Below, in pieces: positions 1 through 8,039 of a stretch of 28,465 bases of DNA. This stretch comes from an uncultured Lachnospiraceae bacterium (GTDB taxonomy: Bacteria > Bacillota > Clostridia > Lachnospirales > Lachnospiraceae): assembly GCA_910586955.1 (NCBI GenBank), contig CAJUMM010000034.1:1-28465 (forward strand), in the 5' to 3' direction. A program made the position numbers and the translations under genes. Numbering within the stretch: position 1 is the first letter of the stretch; each line of letters begins with the position of its first letter. Under the pieces are notes generated by a model. That model made no database searches. It was given only the letters and a program-made list of their open reading frames with translations, and was not told the DNA's origin.

Positions 1-55
1 GTAAGGCAACGGACTCTGACTCCGTCATTTCAAGGTTCGAATCCTTGTAGCCCTG
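1..55 (+). tRNA. tRNA-Gln (anticodon CTG), 5' end cut by the window
   Basis: The visible part starts in the D-arm (GGTAAGGC-like). The anticodon stem is ACGGA/TCCGT around the loop CTCTGAC, which places CTG at positions 34-36 and so reads CAG (Gln). The T-arm is CAAGG-TTCGAAT-CCTTG, followed by acceptor strand TAGCCCT and a G discriminator at 55. CCA is not encoded (CTT follows). The acceptor 5' strand and part of the D-arm lie upstream of the window. Confidence 0.93.
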
Positions 56-59
56 CTTT

Positions 60-98
60 AAGAACCCCGGTGGAGGAATCCGCTGGGGTTCTTTTTTT
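60..98 (+). terminator. Rho-independent terminator after tRNA-Gln
   Basis: A 14-bp stem (61-74 with 79-92, two G-U pairs) is closed by a GGAA (GNRA) tetraloop at 75-78 and followed by a T-tract to 98. It separates the tRNA unit from the two-component operon. Confidence 0.92.
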
Positions 99-118
99 AG
101 AAGGAAAAAAAGAACGGA

Positions 119-147
119 TTGACACGCCAAGTGAGATAAAATATATT
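119..147 (+). promoter_or_regulatory. Sigma-A-type promoter of the two-component operon
   Basis: The -35 box is a perfect TTGACA (119-124), followed by a 17-nt spacer and TATATT (142-147). The start codon is about 30 nt downstream, with a GGGGGA ribosome binding site. A second TATAAT at 151-156 lies too far from this -35 (26 nt) to pair with it. Confidence 0.75.
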
Positions 148-179
148 TTTTATAATGATAAGAAAGACGGGGGACAGCT

Positions 180-842
180 ATGGCAAAAAACAAAATAATT
201 GTCGTAGAGGATGAGGCGGCTATCGCGAAAATGATTGCGATGAACCTGCGGGTTGCAGATTATGAGGCGGAAGTGTTTTACGACGGCGGGGAGGCGGCCC
301 GGGCCCTGAGAAAAAACCACGAATATGATTTGGCGATTCTTGACGTGATGCTTCCGGGGATGGACGGGTTTGCGCTGCTTGAGGTTATGAAGGAATATGG
401 GATTTCGGTGATTTTTCTCACGGCGAAAGATGATTTGGATTCCAAAATTTCCGGTTTAAAGGGCGGTGCGGAAGATTATATCGTCAAACCCTTTGAAGTG
501 CTGGAGCTTTTGGTGCGCATGGAAAAGGTGCTGGAGAGGTCAAACAGGCTTGGGAGCCGGCTGAAGGTGCTTGATTTGGAAATTAATCTGGATGAGCATA
601 CGGTGCGCCAGAACGGCGTAGAGATACCGTTAAAGCCGATGGAATTCGAGCTGTTGTGCGTGCTTGCGAAAAATAAAAACATTGCTATTTCCAGAGAGAA
701 GCTGCTGTCCATGGTCTGGGGCGTCGATTATGTAGGGGAGACCAGAACCGTGGACGTCCATATCGGGCAGCTTCGCAAAAAGCTCCATCTGGGAGAGCAT
801 ATCAAAACCGTCTCCAAGGTGGGGTACCGGCTGGAGGAGTAG
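180..842 (+). CDS. OmpR/PhoB-family response regulator
   Basis: This is a cytoplasmic DNA-binding response regulator, 220 aa, the usual length for the family. The N-terminal receiver domain (about 3-115) has the acidic pair E10/D11, phospho-acceptor D55 in LAILDVMLPG, switch residue T81 and K103 in the YIVKPF motif. The C-terminal winged-helix domain (about 125-219) has the typical ending TRTVDVHIGQLRKKL...TVSKVGYRL. It starts at an ATG after GGGGGA. The partner sensor kinase begins 3 nt after the stop codon, so the two are co-transcribed. The target is not shown by the sequence; the lipoprotein gene just downstream is a reasonable candidate because a direct repeat precedes it. Confidence 0.95.
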   Translation: MAKNKIIVVEDEAAIAKMIAMNLRVADYEAEVFYDGGEAARALRKNHEYDLAILDVMLPGMDGFALLEVMKEYGISVIFLTAKDDLDSKISGLKGGAEDYIVKPFEVLELLVRMEKVLERSNRLGSRLKVLDLEINLDEHTVRQNGVEIPLKPMEFELLCVLAKNKNIAISREKLLSMVWGVDYVGETRTVDVHIGQLRKKLHLGEHIKTVSKVGYRLEE

Positions 843-845
843 GGC

Positions 846-2237
846 GTGAAACTGAGAACAAGAATTATCTGGATTTGCTGTCTTTCCATTTTTGGAGCGC
901 TCCTGGCAGGAGATATCATTATCTGGATTCTGGCCTATCGAAATATGATGAACGAGGCGCTTACCCGGGCATACGGAGATTCGTTTCTGGTGGCGAATGA
1001 TTTTCAGGAGCGTCTCTTGCAGGCGCACGCAAGCGGTGTGGACAGCGACAAAATTTATCTGGAATATCTGCTAAAGTCCTATCAGGATGATTATAACGTC
1101 TGTATTTACTATGAGGATTACCAGGCGCCGGAGACCGCAAAAGAGGCGTATAACCATACGATATTTTCTATGGAAGATTTTCTCGATCAGAAATACAGTG
1201 CTTATTACGGAGAATTGTCCTACGCGGCAGCCAGGTGGAACCATACGCCGTATATTATCTTTCAATATAATTATGAGGGGCATATATTTTTGTACCGCCT
1301 GTGCGACGTTTCGGCAGTGGAGGACAGGTTTTTCATGCTGGTGGCGGCCATGGCGTCTTTGCTGGTGGTGCTAACGGCGGCGGCAAGCATCATTCTGCGC
1401 CTTGTGTTAAAGAGGGTGTTAAGGCCGCTGAAAGAACTGAATGAGACGACGAAGCGCATGGCGGACAACGATTACGGACAGCGCGTCGCCATCCGGCGGA
1501 TGGACGAAATTGGCGAACTCGGGGAAAGCTTTAATAAAATGGCGGAGGCGGTGGAAGCGAGGGCAAAAAGCCTTGAGGAATCGGAGCGGAAGAAGACGCT
1601 GTTTATGGGCGATCTGACCCATGAGCTGAAGACGCCGCTGACGGCTATTTCGGGATACGCGCAGACGCTCCTTGCCGTGAAAATCTCGAAGGAGGAAGAA
1701 CAGGAAGCGCTTTTGTATATTGACGAGGAATGTAAAAGGCTCTCCAAGCTCTCCAGGAAGATGATGCGGCTTTTGGAGCTGGACAGGGATGTGGAGCTGG
1801 AATTGGCCTTGACGCCGGTGAGAGAATTGTTTGGGCGGACGGAACACGCGTGCAAGGCTGTGCTGGAAGAAAAGCGCCTGACCCTCGCCTGGGAAGAGCA
1901 TGGGGAGATGCTGCCCATGGATGTGGAGCTGATGACGGACATGCTCATCAACCTGGTAGATAATGCCGCGAAGGCAAGCGTGGAGGGCGGGAAGATTGTG
2001 TTGAGAGCGTGGGAGCGCCGTATCGAGGTGGAGGATTTCGGACAGGGCATCCCCGAAGAGGAGCTGGAAAGGATCATGGAGCCCTTTTATATGGTTGACA
2101 AGTCGCGAAGCAGAAGGACGGGCGGCTCGGGGCTTGGACTGGCGCTTGTGGCGATGATTGCGAAACGGCATGGAATCCGGATAGAGATTGACAGCCGCCT
2201 GGGGGAAGGAACCCGCTTTATTTTACAATTCGTTTAA
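846..2237 (+). CDS. Membrane sensor histidine kinase (HAMP-HisKA-HATPase)
   Basis: A 463-aa two-component sensor kinase, cognate to the regulator upstream by adjacency. The GTG start lies 3 nt after the previous stop, with GGAGGAG overlapping the end of that gene. The order is: TM1 (about 8-30); an extracytoplasmic sensor region of about 130 residues (31-160) without a domain I recognise; TM2 (about 162-187); a HAMP linker (about 188-240); a HisKA domain with phospho-acceptor H259 in LTHELKTPLTAISGY; and an HATPase_c domain with N-box NLVDNAAKA (N373), G1 box DFGQG (397-401) and G2 box GGSGLGLAL (427-434). All catalytic motifs are intact, so it should be an active kinase. The extracellular region gives no ligand clue. 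Confidence 0.95.
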   Translation: MKLRTRIIWICCLSIFGALLAGDIIIWILAYRNMMNEALTRAYGDSFLVANDFQERLLQAHASGVDSDKIYLEYLLKSYQDDYNVCIYYEDYQAPETAKEAYNHTIFSMEDFLDQKYSAYYGELSYAAARWNHTPYIIFQYNYEGHIFLYRLCDVSAVEDRFFMLVAAMASLLVVLTAAASIILRLVLKRVLRPLKELNETTKRMADNDYGQRVAIRRMDEIGELGESFNKMAEAVEARAKSLEESERKKTLFMGDLTHELKTPLTAISGYAQTLLAVKISKEEEQEALLYIDEECKRLSKLSRKMMRLLELDRDVELELALTPVRELFGRTEHACKAVLEEKRLTLAWEEHGEMLPMDVELMTDMLINLVDNAAKASVEGGKIVLRAWERRIEVEDFGQGIPEEELERIMEPFYMVDKSRSRRTGGSGLGLALVAMIAKRHGIRIEIDSRLGEGTRFILQFV

Positions 2238-2240
2238 ATT

Positions 2241-2276
2241 TTGATGAATACTTGATGTAATAATTTATGCTATGCT
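2241..2276 (+). promoter_or_regulatory. Candidate response-regulator site and promoter upstream of the lipoprotein gene
   Basis: TTGATG occurs at 2241-2246 and again at 2252-2257, exactly 11 bp apart, the tandem half-site spacing known for OmpR/PhoB regulators. A -10-like TATGCT follows at 2271-2276 (another at 2266-2271) with no good -35 at 17 bp. That layout fits an activator-dependent promoter whose repeats replace the -35. Function is inferred. Confidence 0.4.
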
Positions 2277-2330
2277 GACCATGTCCTTATAAGGAGAGGG
2301 TAAAGTTGAAAGAAAAGGAGAATGAGAAAT

Positions 2331-3872
2331 ATGAAAGCATGGCGTAAAGGAATGATGTGGCTTGCGGCGATGATGGTCGTCATGATGGCAGGATGCCGCA
2401 AAAATCCAGAATCCCCCATTGTGGAGGACAAGGATATGGAGGAATTGGTAGAGGAGGCGCAAAGCAGTGGCGGCCAAAGGGATGTGGATCAGATCGCGAA
2501 GGATTACGACGCATATCAGACGACCCTTGAGGACGCGGCGCTTAAGATTACCGTGAATGTGGACGCGAAGGTGGATATTCCCCAGGCGCAGCAGATGTCC
2601 GTCCTGCGGGTGCGGCAGAATGGAATATCGCAGGATCTGCTTGACAAGGTAAACGCAGCATTGATGGAGGGAGAGGCCTTATACGACGGACGTGTGCTGT
2701 CGGTTCGGACGCGCGGCCAGGTGCAGAAGGAGATCGACGCAGAGGTTAAGCGCGGCAAAGAGCTGGCGGAGGAGTATGAGGGAAATGATTTAAAGATTTA
2801 TCAGGAGGAAAACCAGAAGGCAGTCGATATGCTCCGGGAAGAGTATGAGTTGGCGCCGGAGGCCGTGGATTGGGAGTCGTATCGGTCGGACGGGAAGCTG
2901 CAGCAGACGGCGTCCCTTGATCCGGACGAATATTCGGAGGAGCACAGTCCAAATCCTGACGGAGAGATCTTCTACGGCGTCAACCGTGGGCAGAACGGAA
3001 GCTTTCTGTCGCTCTACGCGCAGAATAATGAAAACTATGGAAATTGCCTGCGCTGCAGGAAGAGCAAGCATGGTTACATCCATACGAATAGCGTCCTGGT
3101 GTCAAATACCAATCTGGATAACATCCTGCCCTATGTCTGGAGGGCGGATGCGACGGAAGAGGCGCTGGTGAACGCGAGACGATATGGATACGATTATGCC
3201 GGAGAGTACCAGGATGAGGCTGCCACGGGAACCCTTGAGGAGGCAAGAAAAAAGGCGGACGAGCTGATGCAGAATTTGGGGCTGGCCGATTTTGCCTTTT
3301 ACCGTGGCGAACTGTATGGAGAGTGGCAGGATTTCAGCGCAGGAGGCGACGGGACGGCGGACGACGGCTGGCGGTACTCAACCATTTATATTTTACAGTA
3401 CATGAGGCAGATAGGTGGGGCCTTTGTGACAAATGCCGGGGGAGGCAAACACACGGAAGGCTGGGAGAATCAGACGTATGTGAAAAAAGACTGGCCCATT
3501 GAAGGGATTGAGATTCGCGTCAATGACGAAGGCGTTATCGGATTTGATTATAACGCACCGCTGGAAATCACGGAGACGGCAGTCCAGCAGTCGGCCATGA
3601 AATCCTTTGAGGAAGTCAGAGGCATCTTCGAAAAAATGGTTATGATTGCAAATGCCCGGGAGGAAGAGACAATCGCCATTGACATTGACAGGGTGGCCCT
3701 TGGCTACGCGAGAATCAGCGAGGCGGACAGCTTTGATACGGGGCTCCTTGTGCCGGTGTGGGATTTTATGGGAACGGTCACAAACGAGACGTTTGGGCAG
3801 GAGGAGTATCGGAGCGTCCTGACCATCAACGCGGTGGATGGATCGATTATCGACAGGGAATTGGGATATTAA
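2331..3872 (+). CDS. Exported lipoprotein of unknown function, in the two-component operon
   Basis: I do not recognise a named family. The start is placed at ATG 2331 because AAGGAG (2315-2320) lies 10 nt before it; an in-frame ATG at 2322 is only 1 nt from that site. The 513-aa product begins with a basic segment and a Met/Ala-rich hydrophobic stretch ending in MAGC, a lipobox with acylated C22, so it should be anchored on the outer face of the membrane. The mature part is acidic and soluble, with a charged helical stretch near residues 120-170. The end, roughly LTINAVDGSIIDRELGY, recalls the closing strand of PepSY/YycI-like folds (weak resemblance only). It follows the sensor kinase by 93 nt and may be the output or an accessory sensor of that system. 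Confidence 0.8.
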   Translation: MKAWRKGMMWLAAMMVVMMAGCRKNPESPIVEDKDMEELVEEAQSSGGQRDVDQIAKDYDAYQTTLEDAALKITVNVDAKVDIPQAQQMSVLRVRQNGISQDLLDKVNAALMEGEALYDGRVLSVRTRGQVQKEIDAEVKRGKELAEEYEGNDLKIYQEENQKAVDMLREEYELAPEAVDWESYRSDGKLQQTASLDPDEYSEEHSPNPDGEIFYGVNRGQNGSFLSLYAQNNENYGNCLRCRKSKHGYIHTNSVLVSNTNLDNILPYVWRADATEEALVNARRYGYDYAGEYQDEAATGTLEEARKKADELMQNLGLADFAFYRGELYGEWQDFSAGGDGTADDGWRYSTIYILQYMRQIGGAFVTNAGGGKHTEGWENQTYVKKDWPIEGIEIRVNDEGVIGFDYNAPLEITETAVQQSAMKSFEEVRGIFEKMVMIANAREEETIAIDIDRVALGYARISEADSFDTGLLVPVWDFMGTVTNETFGQEEYRSVLTINAVDGSIIDRELGY

Positions 3873-3907
3873 GTTGTTGAAAGGAATATATACAGCAGGC
3901 ATTTAGG

Positions 3908-5677
3908 CTATTTCAGCATACGCCAGAGGGTGCTCCGGCTTACGCCCAGGCGTTTTGCCGCCCGGCTGTGGTTGCCGTTTTCTTCCTCAACCACCAGAAG
4001 AGCGAGCTGGCGGTTGAAGTCGTAGAGCGTCATGGAAGAATCCAGGGCGGCCCCCTGTCCGGCGAATACACAGCCGGCCTCCCTGCTCAGCACGTCTTTG
4101 GCGTCGTCTGCGGTAATGTAGGGGGAGGCGCTGATGGAAATCAGCGTCCGCAGTACGCGGTGCAGCTGGTTGATATTTTCTTTCCAGGGAAAGTCGGTTA
4201 AAAGCTGCAGGGCCTCCGGTTCAAAACCGATGATTTGATTGGATATTTCCAGACTGATCTGGTTGATGTAAAGGTTGGAGAAATAGGCGATATCCTCCTT
4301 CCGGCTGCGCAGGGGGGCCAAATCCAGCTGAAGGCACATCATGTCGTGGATGAGGTAATTATAGAGATCGCCCGCGGGAGTTTCTCCTGCTTTCAGGGCA
4401 TAGGAAAAAATAAAACGGTGCGTCTGGGTGTGGGACAGATGCTTTAGCATTTCCAACAGCTTGATATGATGGGAAAAGGACAGCTTTTGTATTCCTCTGA
4501 AGAAAAAGGTGCAGTTTGGCTCCAGGAGGGGAGAGCTGTCTTTTTGCGTCAGAAGGTTGAAGTTTGCCTCGTTCATAAATTGGCAGTCCACAATGATATA
4601 AGGCCACCGGGAAAAGGAGCTGCTGGTATACAGATAACCGGCGGCTTCGCTTTTGCGCACGCCGGGCTCCCCTGTAATGAGAACGGGGTGTGCAAAGGAA
4701 TTATAGCTTTCCAGCTGCTTTTTCTGGAAGGCAGCCGCAGAAGAACTGCCCAGAGAGCTGATGCAGGTTCTGGAGGTAAAGTCTTCGTCGTTTTTGTATT
4801 GAAGCCATGCGTTTTCTGCCGGGAGTGGGTCCTGGGCGTCGATAAAAAAGACGTCGTGGACTTCTCCGGCTTTTTCCATTGGGCGCCGGAGGATTCGATA
4901 TTGCCGGCTGCCTATTTTTTTGTATTTGGTTAAGCAGGGCGAGCCGCAGCCTTTCCGGATGGCATCGGTGACAGGGTATAGCAAAGGCTGCAGCTCGTGG
5001 CTGATCGTTGAGAGGTAGATCTGTCCGTTTGGTGAATAGTCAATGATTTTTTGCGTCTGGGCCTGAAGGAGCTGATAACAATAGCTGGTGTCGCTTTTGG
5101 CGGAGATGGAGTTTTTGGAGAGCTTTACCGCCTCGTCAAAGCTGCTCTGGATGCTCTCGTCCCCGGAGGAGACCAGAATAGAGCTGATACCTTCGCGGTT
5201 TGCGATGGTGCTGGAAATCATATCGCAGATAATCAGATAGCATCCGTCTGCCTTAAGTTTTTTTAAAACGGAATGTAGCTCGTCCATCTCGTGAATGGTG
5301 TAAATGTCGATGGAGAAATCCAGAAGATCGTATAGGATCCTGGCGCTTTCTGTGATGCTGGGAAAGCCTACCATGGCATATTTCTGCGTGGCGTCTTTTG
5401 CCTGTTTGATGGCACGGAGAATGTCATATATGGAGATGGGGACTTCAATAACAGGCAGACTTGTAGCCTTCTGTATTGCCTCGGCGGTTCCGCCTCTGGA
5501 GATGATGGCGTCGTACTCGGATAGATTCATTGAGTTTACGATAGAGACGCCAAGCTCCATATCCCCCAGAAAAACATCCAGCTCCAAATCCTCCCGTTGT
5601 TGCGCCAGCTTTGTCATAGAGATGCGCATACCCTCATAGGGGGCAATCCCCAATAATTTGATTTTACGCTGCAGCAT
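3908..5677 (-). CDS. PrpR-like regulator with degenerate AAA+ domain and Fis-type HTH
   Basis: A 589-aa transcription regulator, divergent from the catabolic operon it probably controls. Residues about 1-190 match the PrpR N-terminal sensor type (IAPYEGM..., YDAIISRGGTAEAI). The central region (about 325-470) aligns with sigma-54 activator AAA+ domains but is decayed: the Walker A site reads GEPGVRKS (336-343) instead of GExGTGKE; Walker B reads TFFFRG (390-395) with no D-E; and the segment that carries GAFTGA is absent. The C-terminus (about 552-589) is a Fis-type helix-turn-helix (NHSRAAKRLGVSRSTLWRML). ATPase activity and sigma-54 contact are therefore unlikely, and it probably acts as an ATPase-independent regulator of sigma-A promoters. 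The ATG is preceded by GGGAGG at 5684-5689. Confidence 0.88.
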   Translation of the reverse strand: MLQRKIKLLGIAPYEGMRISMTKLAQQREDLELDVFLGDMELGVSIVNSMNLSEYDAIISRGGTAEAIQKATSLPVIEVPISIYDILRAIKQAKDATQKYAMVGFPSITESARILYDLLDFSIDIYTIHEMDELHSVLKKLKADGCYLIICDMISSTIANREGISSILVSSGDESIQSSFDEAVKLSKNSISAKSDTSYCYQLLQAQTQKIIDYSPNGQIYLSTISHELQPLLYPVTDAIRKGCGSPCLTKYKKIGSRQYRILRRPMEKAGEVHDVFFIDAQDPLPAENAWLQYKNDEDFTSRTCISSLGSSSAAAFQKKQLESYNSFAHPVLITGEPGVRKSEAAGYLYTSSSFSRWPYIIVDCQFMNEANFNLLTQKDSSPLLEPNCTFFFRGIQKLSFSHHIKLLEMLKHLSHTQTHRFIFSYALKAGETPAGDLYNYLIHDMMCLQLDLAPLRSRKEDIAYFSNLYINQISLEISNQIIGFEPEALQLLTDFPWKENINQLHRVLRTLISISASPYITADDAKDVLSREAGCVFAGQGAALDSSMTLYDFNRQLALLVVEEENGNHSRAAKRLGVSRSTLWRMLK

Positions 5678-5716
5678 ATGAAGCCTCCCGTTAAATAAAA
5701 ATTTTCTCTAAAAAGA

Positions 5717-5733
5717 TGTTTAATATTATAACA
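5717..5733. promoter_or_regulatory. Candidate operator copy 1 (TGTT-N9-AACA)
   Basis: TGTTTAATATTATAACA matches the perfect dyad at 5863-5879 at 13 of 17 positions and covers the regulator's own -10. The A+T-rich background lowers confidence. Confidence 0.4.
5725..5733 (-). promoter_or_regulatory. Extended -10 promoter of the regulator gene
   Basis: On the minus strand 5733-5725 reads TGTTATAAT, an extended -10 (TGn-TATAAT). No good -35 lies at the expected distance. The predicted start is near 5718, about 40 nt before the ATG. It lies inside the 17-bp motif at 5717-5733, which suggests autoregulation. Confidence 0.55.
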
Positions 5734-5767
5734 CGCGAAAAGATTCAAATCCAGATTTTTGATAAAG

Positions 5768-5784
5768 TGTTTCAATATAATACA
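5768..5784. promoter_or_regulatory. Candidate operator copy 2
   Basis: TGTTTCAATATAATACA matches the 5863-5879 dyad at 14 of 17 positions. It includes a TATAAT (5776-5781) that lacks a suitably placed -35. Confidence 0.4.
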
Positions 5785-5803
5785 TATATGCCGAGAAAAT
5801 ACA

Positions 5804-5832
5804 TTGAAATCTAAAATATAATGTGTTAATAT
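5804..5832 (+). promoter_or_regulatory. Candidate promoter of the catabolic operon
   Basis: TTGAAA (5804-5809), a 17-nt spacer and TAATAT (5827-5832) form the best sigma-A arrangement before the kinase gene. An alternative -10, TATAAT, lies at 5817-5822. No -24/-12 (TGGCAC-N5-TTGC) element is visible in the gap. Confidence 0.4.
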
Positions 5833-5862
5833 TCATACATAAATCAGATAAAGAAGAAAAAG

Positions 5863-5879
5863 TGTTTTAAAATAAAACA
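5863..5879. promoter_or_regulatory. Candidate operator copy 3, perfect dyad
   Basis: TGTTTTA-AAA-TAAAACA is a perfect 7-bp inverted repeat with a 3-nt centre. It sits between the candidate promoter and the ribosome binding site of the kinase gene, where a bound protein would block transcription. Confidence 0.5.
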
Positions 5880-5892
5880 ACAGGGGAGAGAA

Positions 5893-7155
5893 ATGGTAGA
5901 CCTCTTAATTATTTCGGATGATTTTACAGGCGCACTGGATACAGGGGTTCAGTTTGCGCAAAAAGGAATTGGGACAAAGGTATTAAATGAATTCAGAGGA
6001 GAGCTGCTGCACAGGCATCAGGAGTGCGCTGTTCTTGTTGTGAATACGGATACCCGAAAGCTTTCGGGACCAGAGGCTTACGAAAAGGTCAGGCGCGTTA
6101 CAGAAGCTGCAGTAAGGGGCGGAATACCTTATATCTTTAAAAAAACAGATTCAGCGCTTCGGGGAAATATTGGAAGCGAACTGAAAGCGGTTTTGGATGC
6201 CAGCAGGGAGCGGACGCTGGTTTTTGCCCCGGCCTTTCCTAAAATGAAGAGGATTACAAAGGGCGGCATCCAGTATTTTGAGGAAAAGCCCATCCATTTG
6301 ACAGAGTTTGGCCGGGATCTGTATGAGCCTGTGCAGGAATCAAGGGTATCCTCTATTATACGGGAGCAGTATGACGGCTGTATTATCGAAAAAAAAGCCG
6401 GGATGGAGCTGCCGGACGAGGGCGGAAGAACAGAGAAAACGATTATTGTATATGATGCTGCGACGGATGAAGAGCTGGAGGCGGTTGCAAGACAGATCAT
6501 GGAGAGAAAGACGGCGCTTATGGCAGGATGTGCGGGCCTTGCGGGCGCGGTCAGCAAACTGGTGCTGTTTCAAAGCAGGCCCTGCAGCTGCAGGCGCAGA
6601 TTTTTTCCGCTGCTTGTGATTTGCGGAAGTGTGTTCCCGGTTACCAGGCGGCAGATATGCTATGCGCAGCGTCATGGATTTGAAAGATTTTCGCTGAAAA
6701 GCAGGGAGAGGACAAGAAAAGGATTGGTGCAGACCGAGGAGGGAAGCTGCCTTCTTTCAAAAATAAAAGAAACTCTCAGGACAGATGCCCCGGTGATTAT
6801 TGATACGATGGGCGAAGGCGCAGAGGAGGAGAAAAACAGAAACCAGGAAGAGAAGGCAAGGCTAAGGCAGATTATAGCAGATAATCTTGGGGATATTATC
6901 AATAGGCTGGTGGAGGCAGGGTTTCAACGCACCATCATGGTAATAGGCGGGGATACATTGAAATCGGTGATTGAGAAAATGAATTGCTCCAGCGTGGAGC
7001 CGGTTGCGGAAATTTATGACGGAACCGTCCTGTTTTATCTTGATACAAAGCAGGGAATTATCCCCGTTTTATCTAAATCAGGAGGTTTTGGAGAGGAAGG
7101 GCTGCTGGTGGATATTGAAAATACGTTAAAGGAGAAGGAGGAACAGTTATTGTGA
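5893..7155 (+). CDS. DUF1537 four-carbon acid-sugar kinase (OtnK/DtnK/DenK type)
   Basis: A 420-aa cytoplasmic kinase of the four-carbon acid-sugar kinase family, which phosphorylates threonate, erythronate or 3-oxo-tetronate at O4 with ATP. The substrate-binding N-terminal domain shows SDDFTGALD (8-16) and KTDSALRGN (84-92); the C-terminal nucleotide-binding domain shows MAGCAGLAGAV and, near residue 350, VIGGDTLKS. Length is normal. GGGGAG precedes the ATG. It is the first gene of the operon and overlaps the next by 4 nt. A PdxA2-like dehydrogenase eight genes downstream is the usual partner, giving dihydroxyacetone phosphate and CO2 from the 4-phosphate. Exact substrate specificity cannot be read from the sequence. 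Confidence 0.92.
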   Translation: MVDLLIISDDFTGALDTGVQFAQKGIGTKVLNEFRGELLHRHQECAVLVVNTDTRKLSGPEAYEKVRRVTEAAVRGGIPYIFKKTDSALRGNIGSELKAVLDASRERTLVFAPAFPKMKRITKGGIQYFEEKPIHLTEFGRDLYEPVQESRVSSIIREQYDGCIIEKKAGMELPDEGGRTEKTIIVYDAATDEELEAVARQIMERKTALMAGCAGLAGAVSKLVLFQSRPCSCRRRFFPLLVICGSVFPVTRRQICYAQRHGFERFSLKSRERTRKGLVQTEEGSCLLSKIKETLRTDAPVIIDTMGEGAEEEKNRNQEEKARLRQIIADNLGDIINRLVEAGFQRTIMVIGGDTLKSVIEKMNCSSVEPVAEIYDGTVLFYLDTKQGIIPVLSKSGGFGEEGLLVDIENTLKEKEEQLL

Positions 7156-8039
7156 AAGGCATTATAACGCCGATAATCACTCCTATGAATGAGGACGAGA
7201 GTATTTGCCTGGAGGAGTTGAGAAATCAGGTACGCAGGCAGATTGCGGCAGGAGTGGATGGGATTTTTTGTTTTGGAACCAATGGAGAAGGCTATATCCT
7301 GAGCAGGAAGGAAAAGGAAGAGGTTCTGGAGGCTGTTATTGACGAGGCTGCGGGGCGTGTACCCATATATGCGGGTACGGGTTGTATTGGTACAAAGGAG
7401 ACGATTGAGTTTTCAAAATGCGCCCAGAGGCTGGGAGCGGATGTGCTTTCGGTGGTTACGCCATACTTTGCGTCGGCGTCTCAGGAGGAGCTGAAGGAGC
7501 ATTATACGGCGGTGGCGGAGGCATCGGGAATTCCGGTCATACTGTATAATATTCCGGCTCGTACAGGGCATAATCTGGCCGCCGGTACGGTAGCAAAACT
7601 GGCTGAGCATCCGAACATCGCAGGCGTTAAGGATTCCAGCGGCAATTTTAATCAGATGCTGCAATATATAGAGGCTGGGAAGGGGAAGGAATTTTGTGTG
7701 CTGTCCGGCAATGACGCCCTGATTCTGTGGAGCCTTCTTGCAGGCGGAACAGGGGGGATCGCCGGATGCGCAAATGTATTTCCGGAGCGTATGGTGGGAA
7801 TTTACCGTGCTTTTTGTGAAGGGGACCTGGAGCGGGCCAAGGAACTGCAGGAGAGTATACGGCCGTTTCGCGACTGCTTTTCCTATGGCAACCCCAATAC
7901 GATTGTGAAGGCTGCGGTGGAGATGAAGGGACATCCGGTTGGAAAATGCCGAAAGCCTTTTTCCGCTGTATCACATGAGGCTGTGCTCCGGATTGAGGAG
8001 GCTCTGAAAAAAATGGGTGAATGGGAGGAATGTACATGA
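7152..8039 (+). CDS. DapA/N-acetylneuraminate lyase superfamily aldolase
   Basis: A 295-aa class I aldolase/lyase with the (beta/alpha)8 fold. Visible residues are the GTNGE loop (42-46), Y132 in YNIPARTG, and Schiff-base K160 in GVKDSSG. R137 of that YNIPARTG motif corresponds to the carboxylate-binding arginine of dihydrodipicolinate synthase. The GTG start overlaps the kinase stop by 4 nt. Family members either condense pyruvate with an aldehyde or cleave hydroxy-2-oxo acids into pyruvate plus an aldehyde. In this catabolic operon, next to an alcohol dehydrogenase, cleavage is more likely than lysine synthesis. A true DapA cannot be excluded from sequence alone. Confidence 0.88.
   Translation: MKGIITPIITPMNEDESICLEELRNQVRRQIAAGVDGIFCFGTNGEGYILSRKEKEEVLEAVIDEAAGRVPIYAGTGCIGTKETIEFSKCAQRLGADVLSVVTPYFASASQEELKEHYTAVAEASGIPVILYNIPARTGHNLAAGTVAKLAEHPNIAGVKDSSGNFNQMLQYIEAGKGKEFCVLSGNDALILWSLLAGGTGGIAGCANVFPERMVGIYRAFCEGDLERAKELQESIRPFRDCFSYGNPNTIVKAAVEMKGHPVGKCRKPFSAVSHEAVLRIEEALKKMGEWEECT

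Noticed and set aside
1419..2171. Antisense frame of about 250 codons inside the sensor kinase
   Set aside because: It is a shadow of the HAMP/HATPase coding sequence with no family motifs.
3873..3907. Terminator between the convergent lipoprotein and regulator genes
   Set aside because: No stem with a T-tract could be found in this 35-bp gap.
5678..5892. Sigma-54 (-24/-12) promoter for the catabolic operon
   Set aside because: No TGGCAC-N5-TTGC-like element is visible, and the adjacent regulator lacks GAFTGA.
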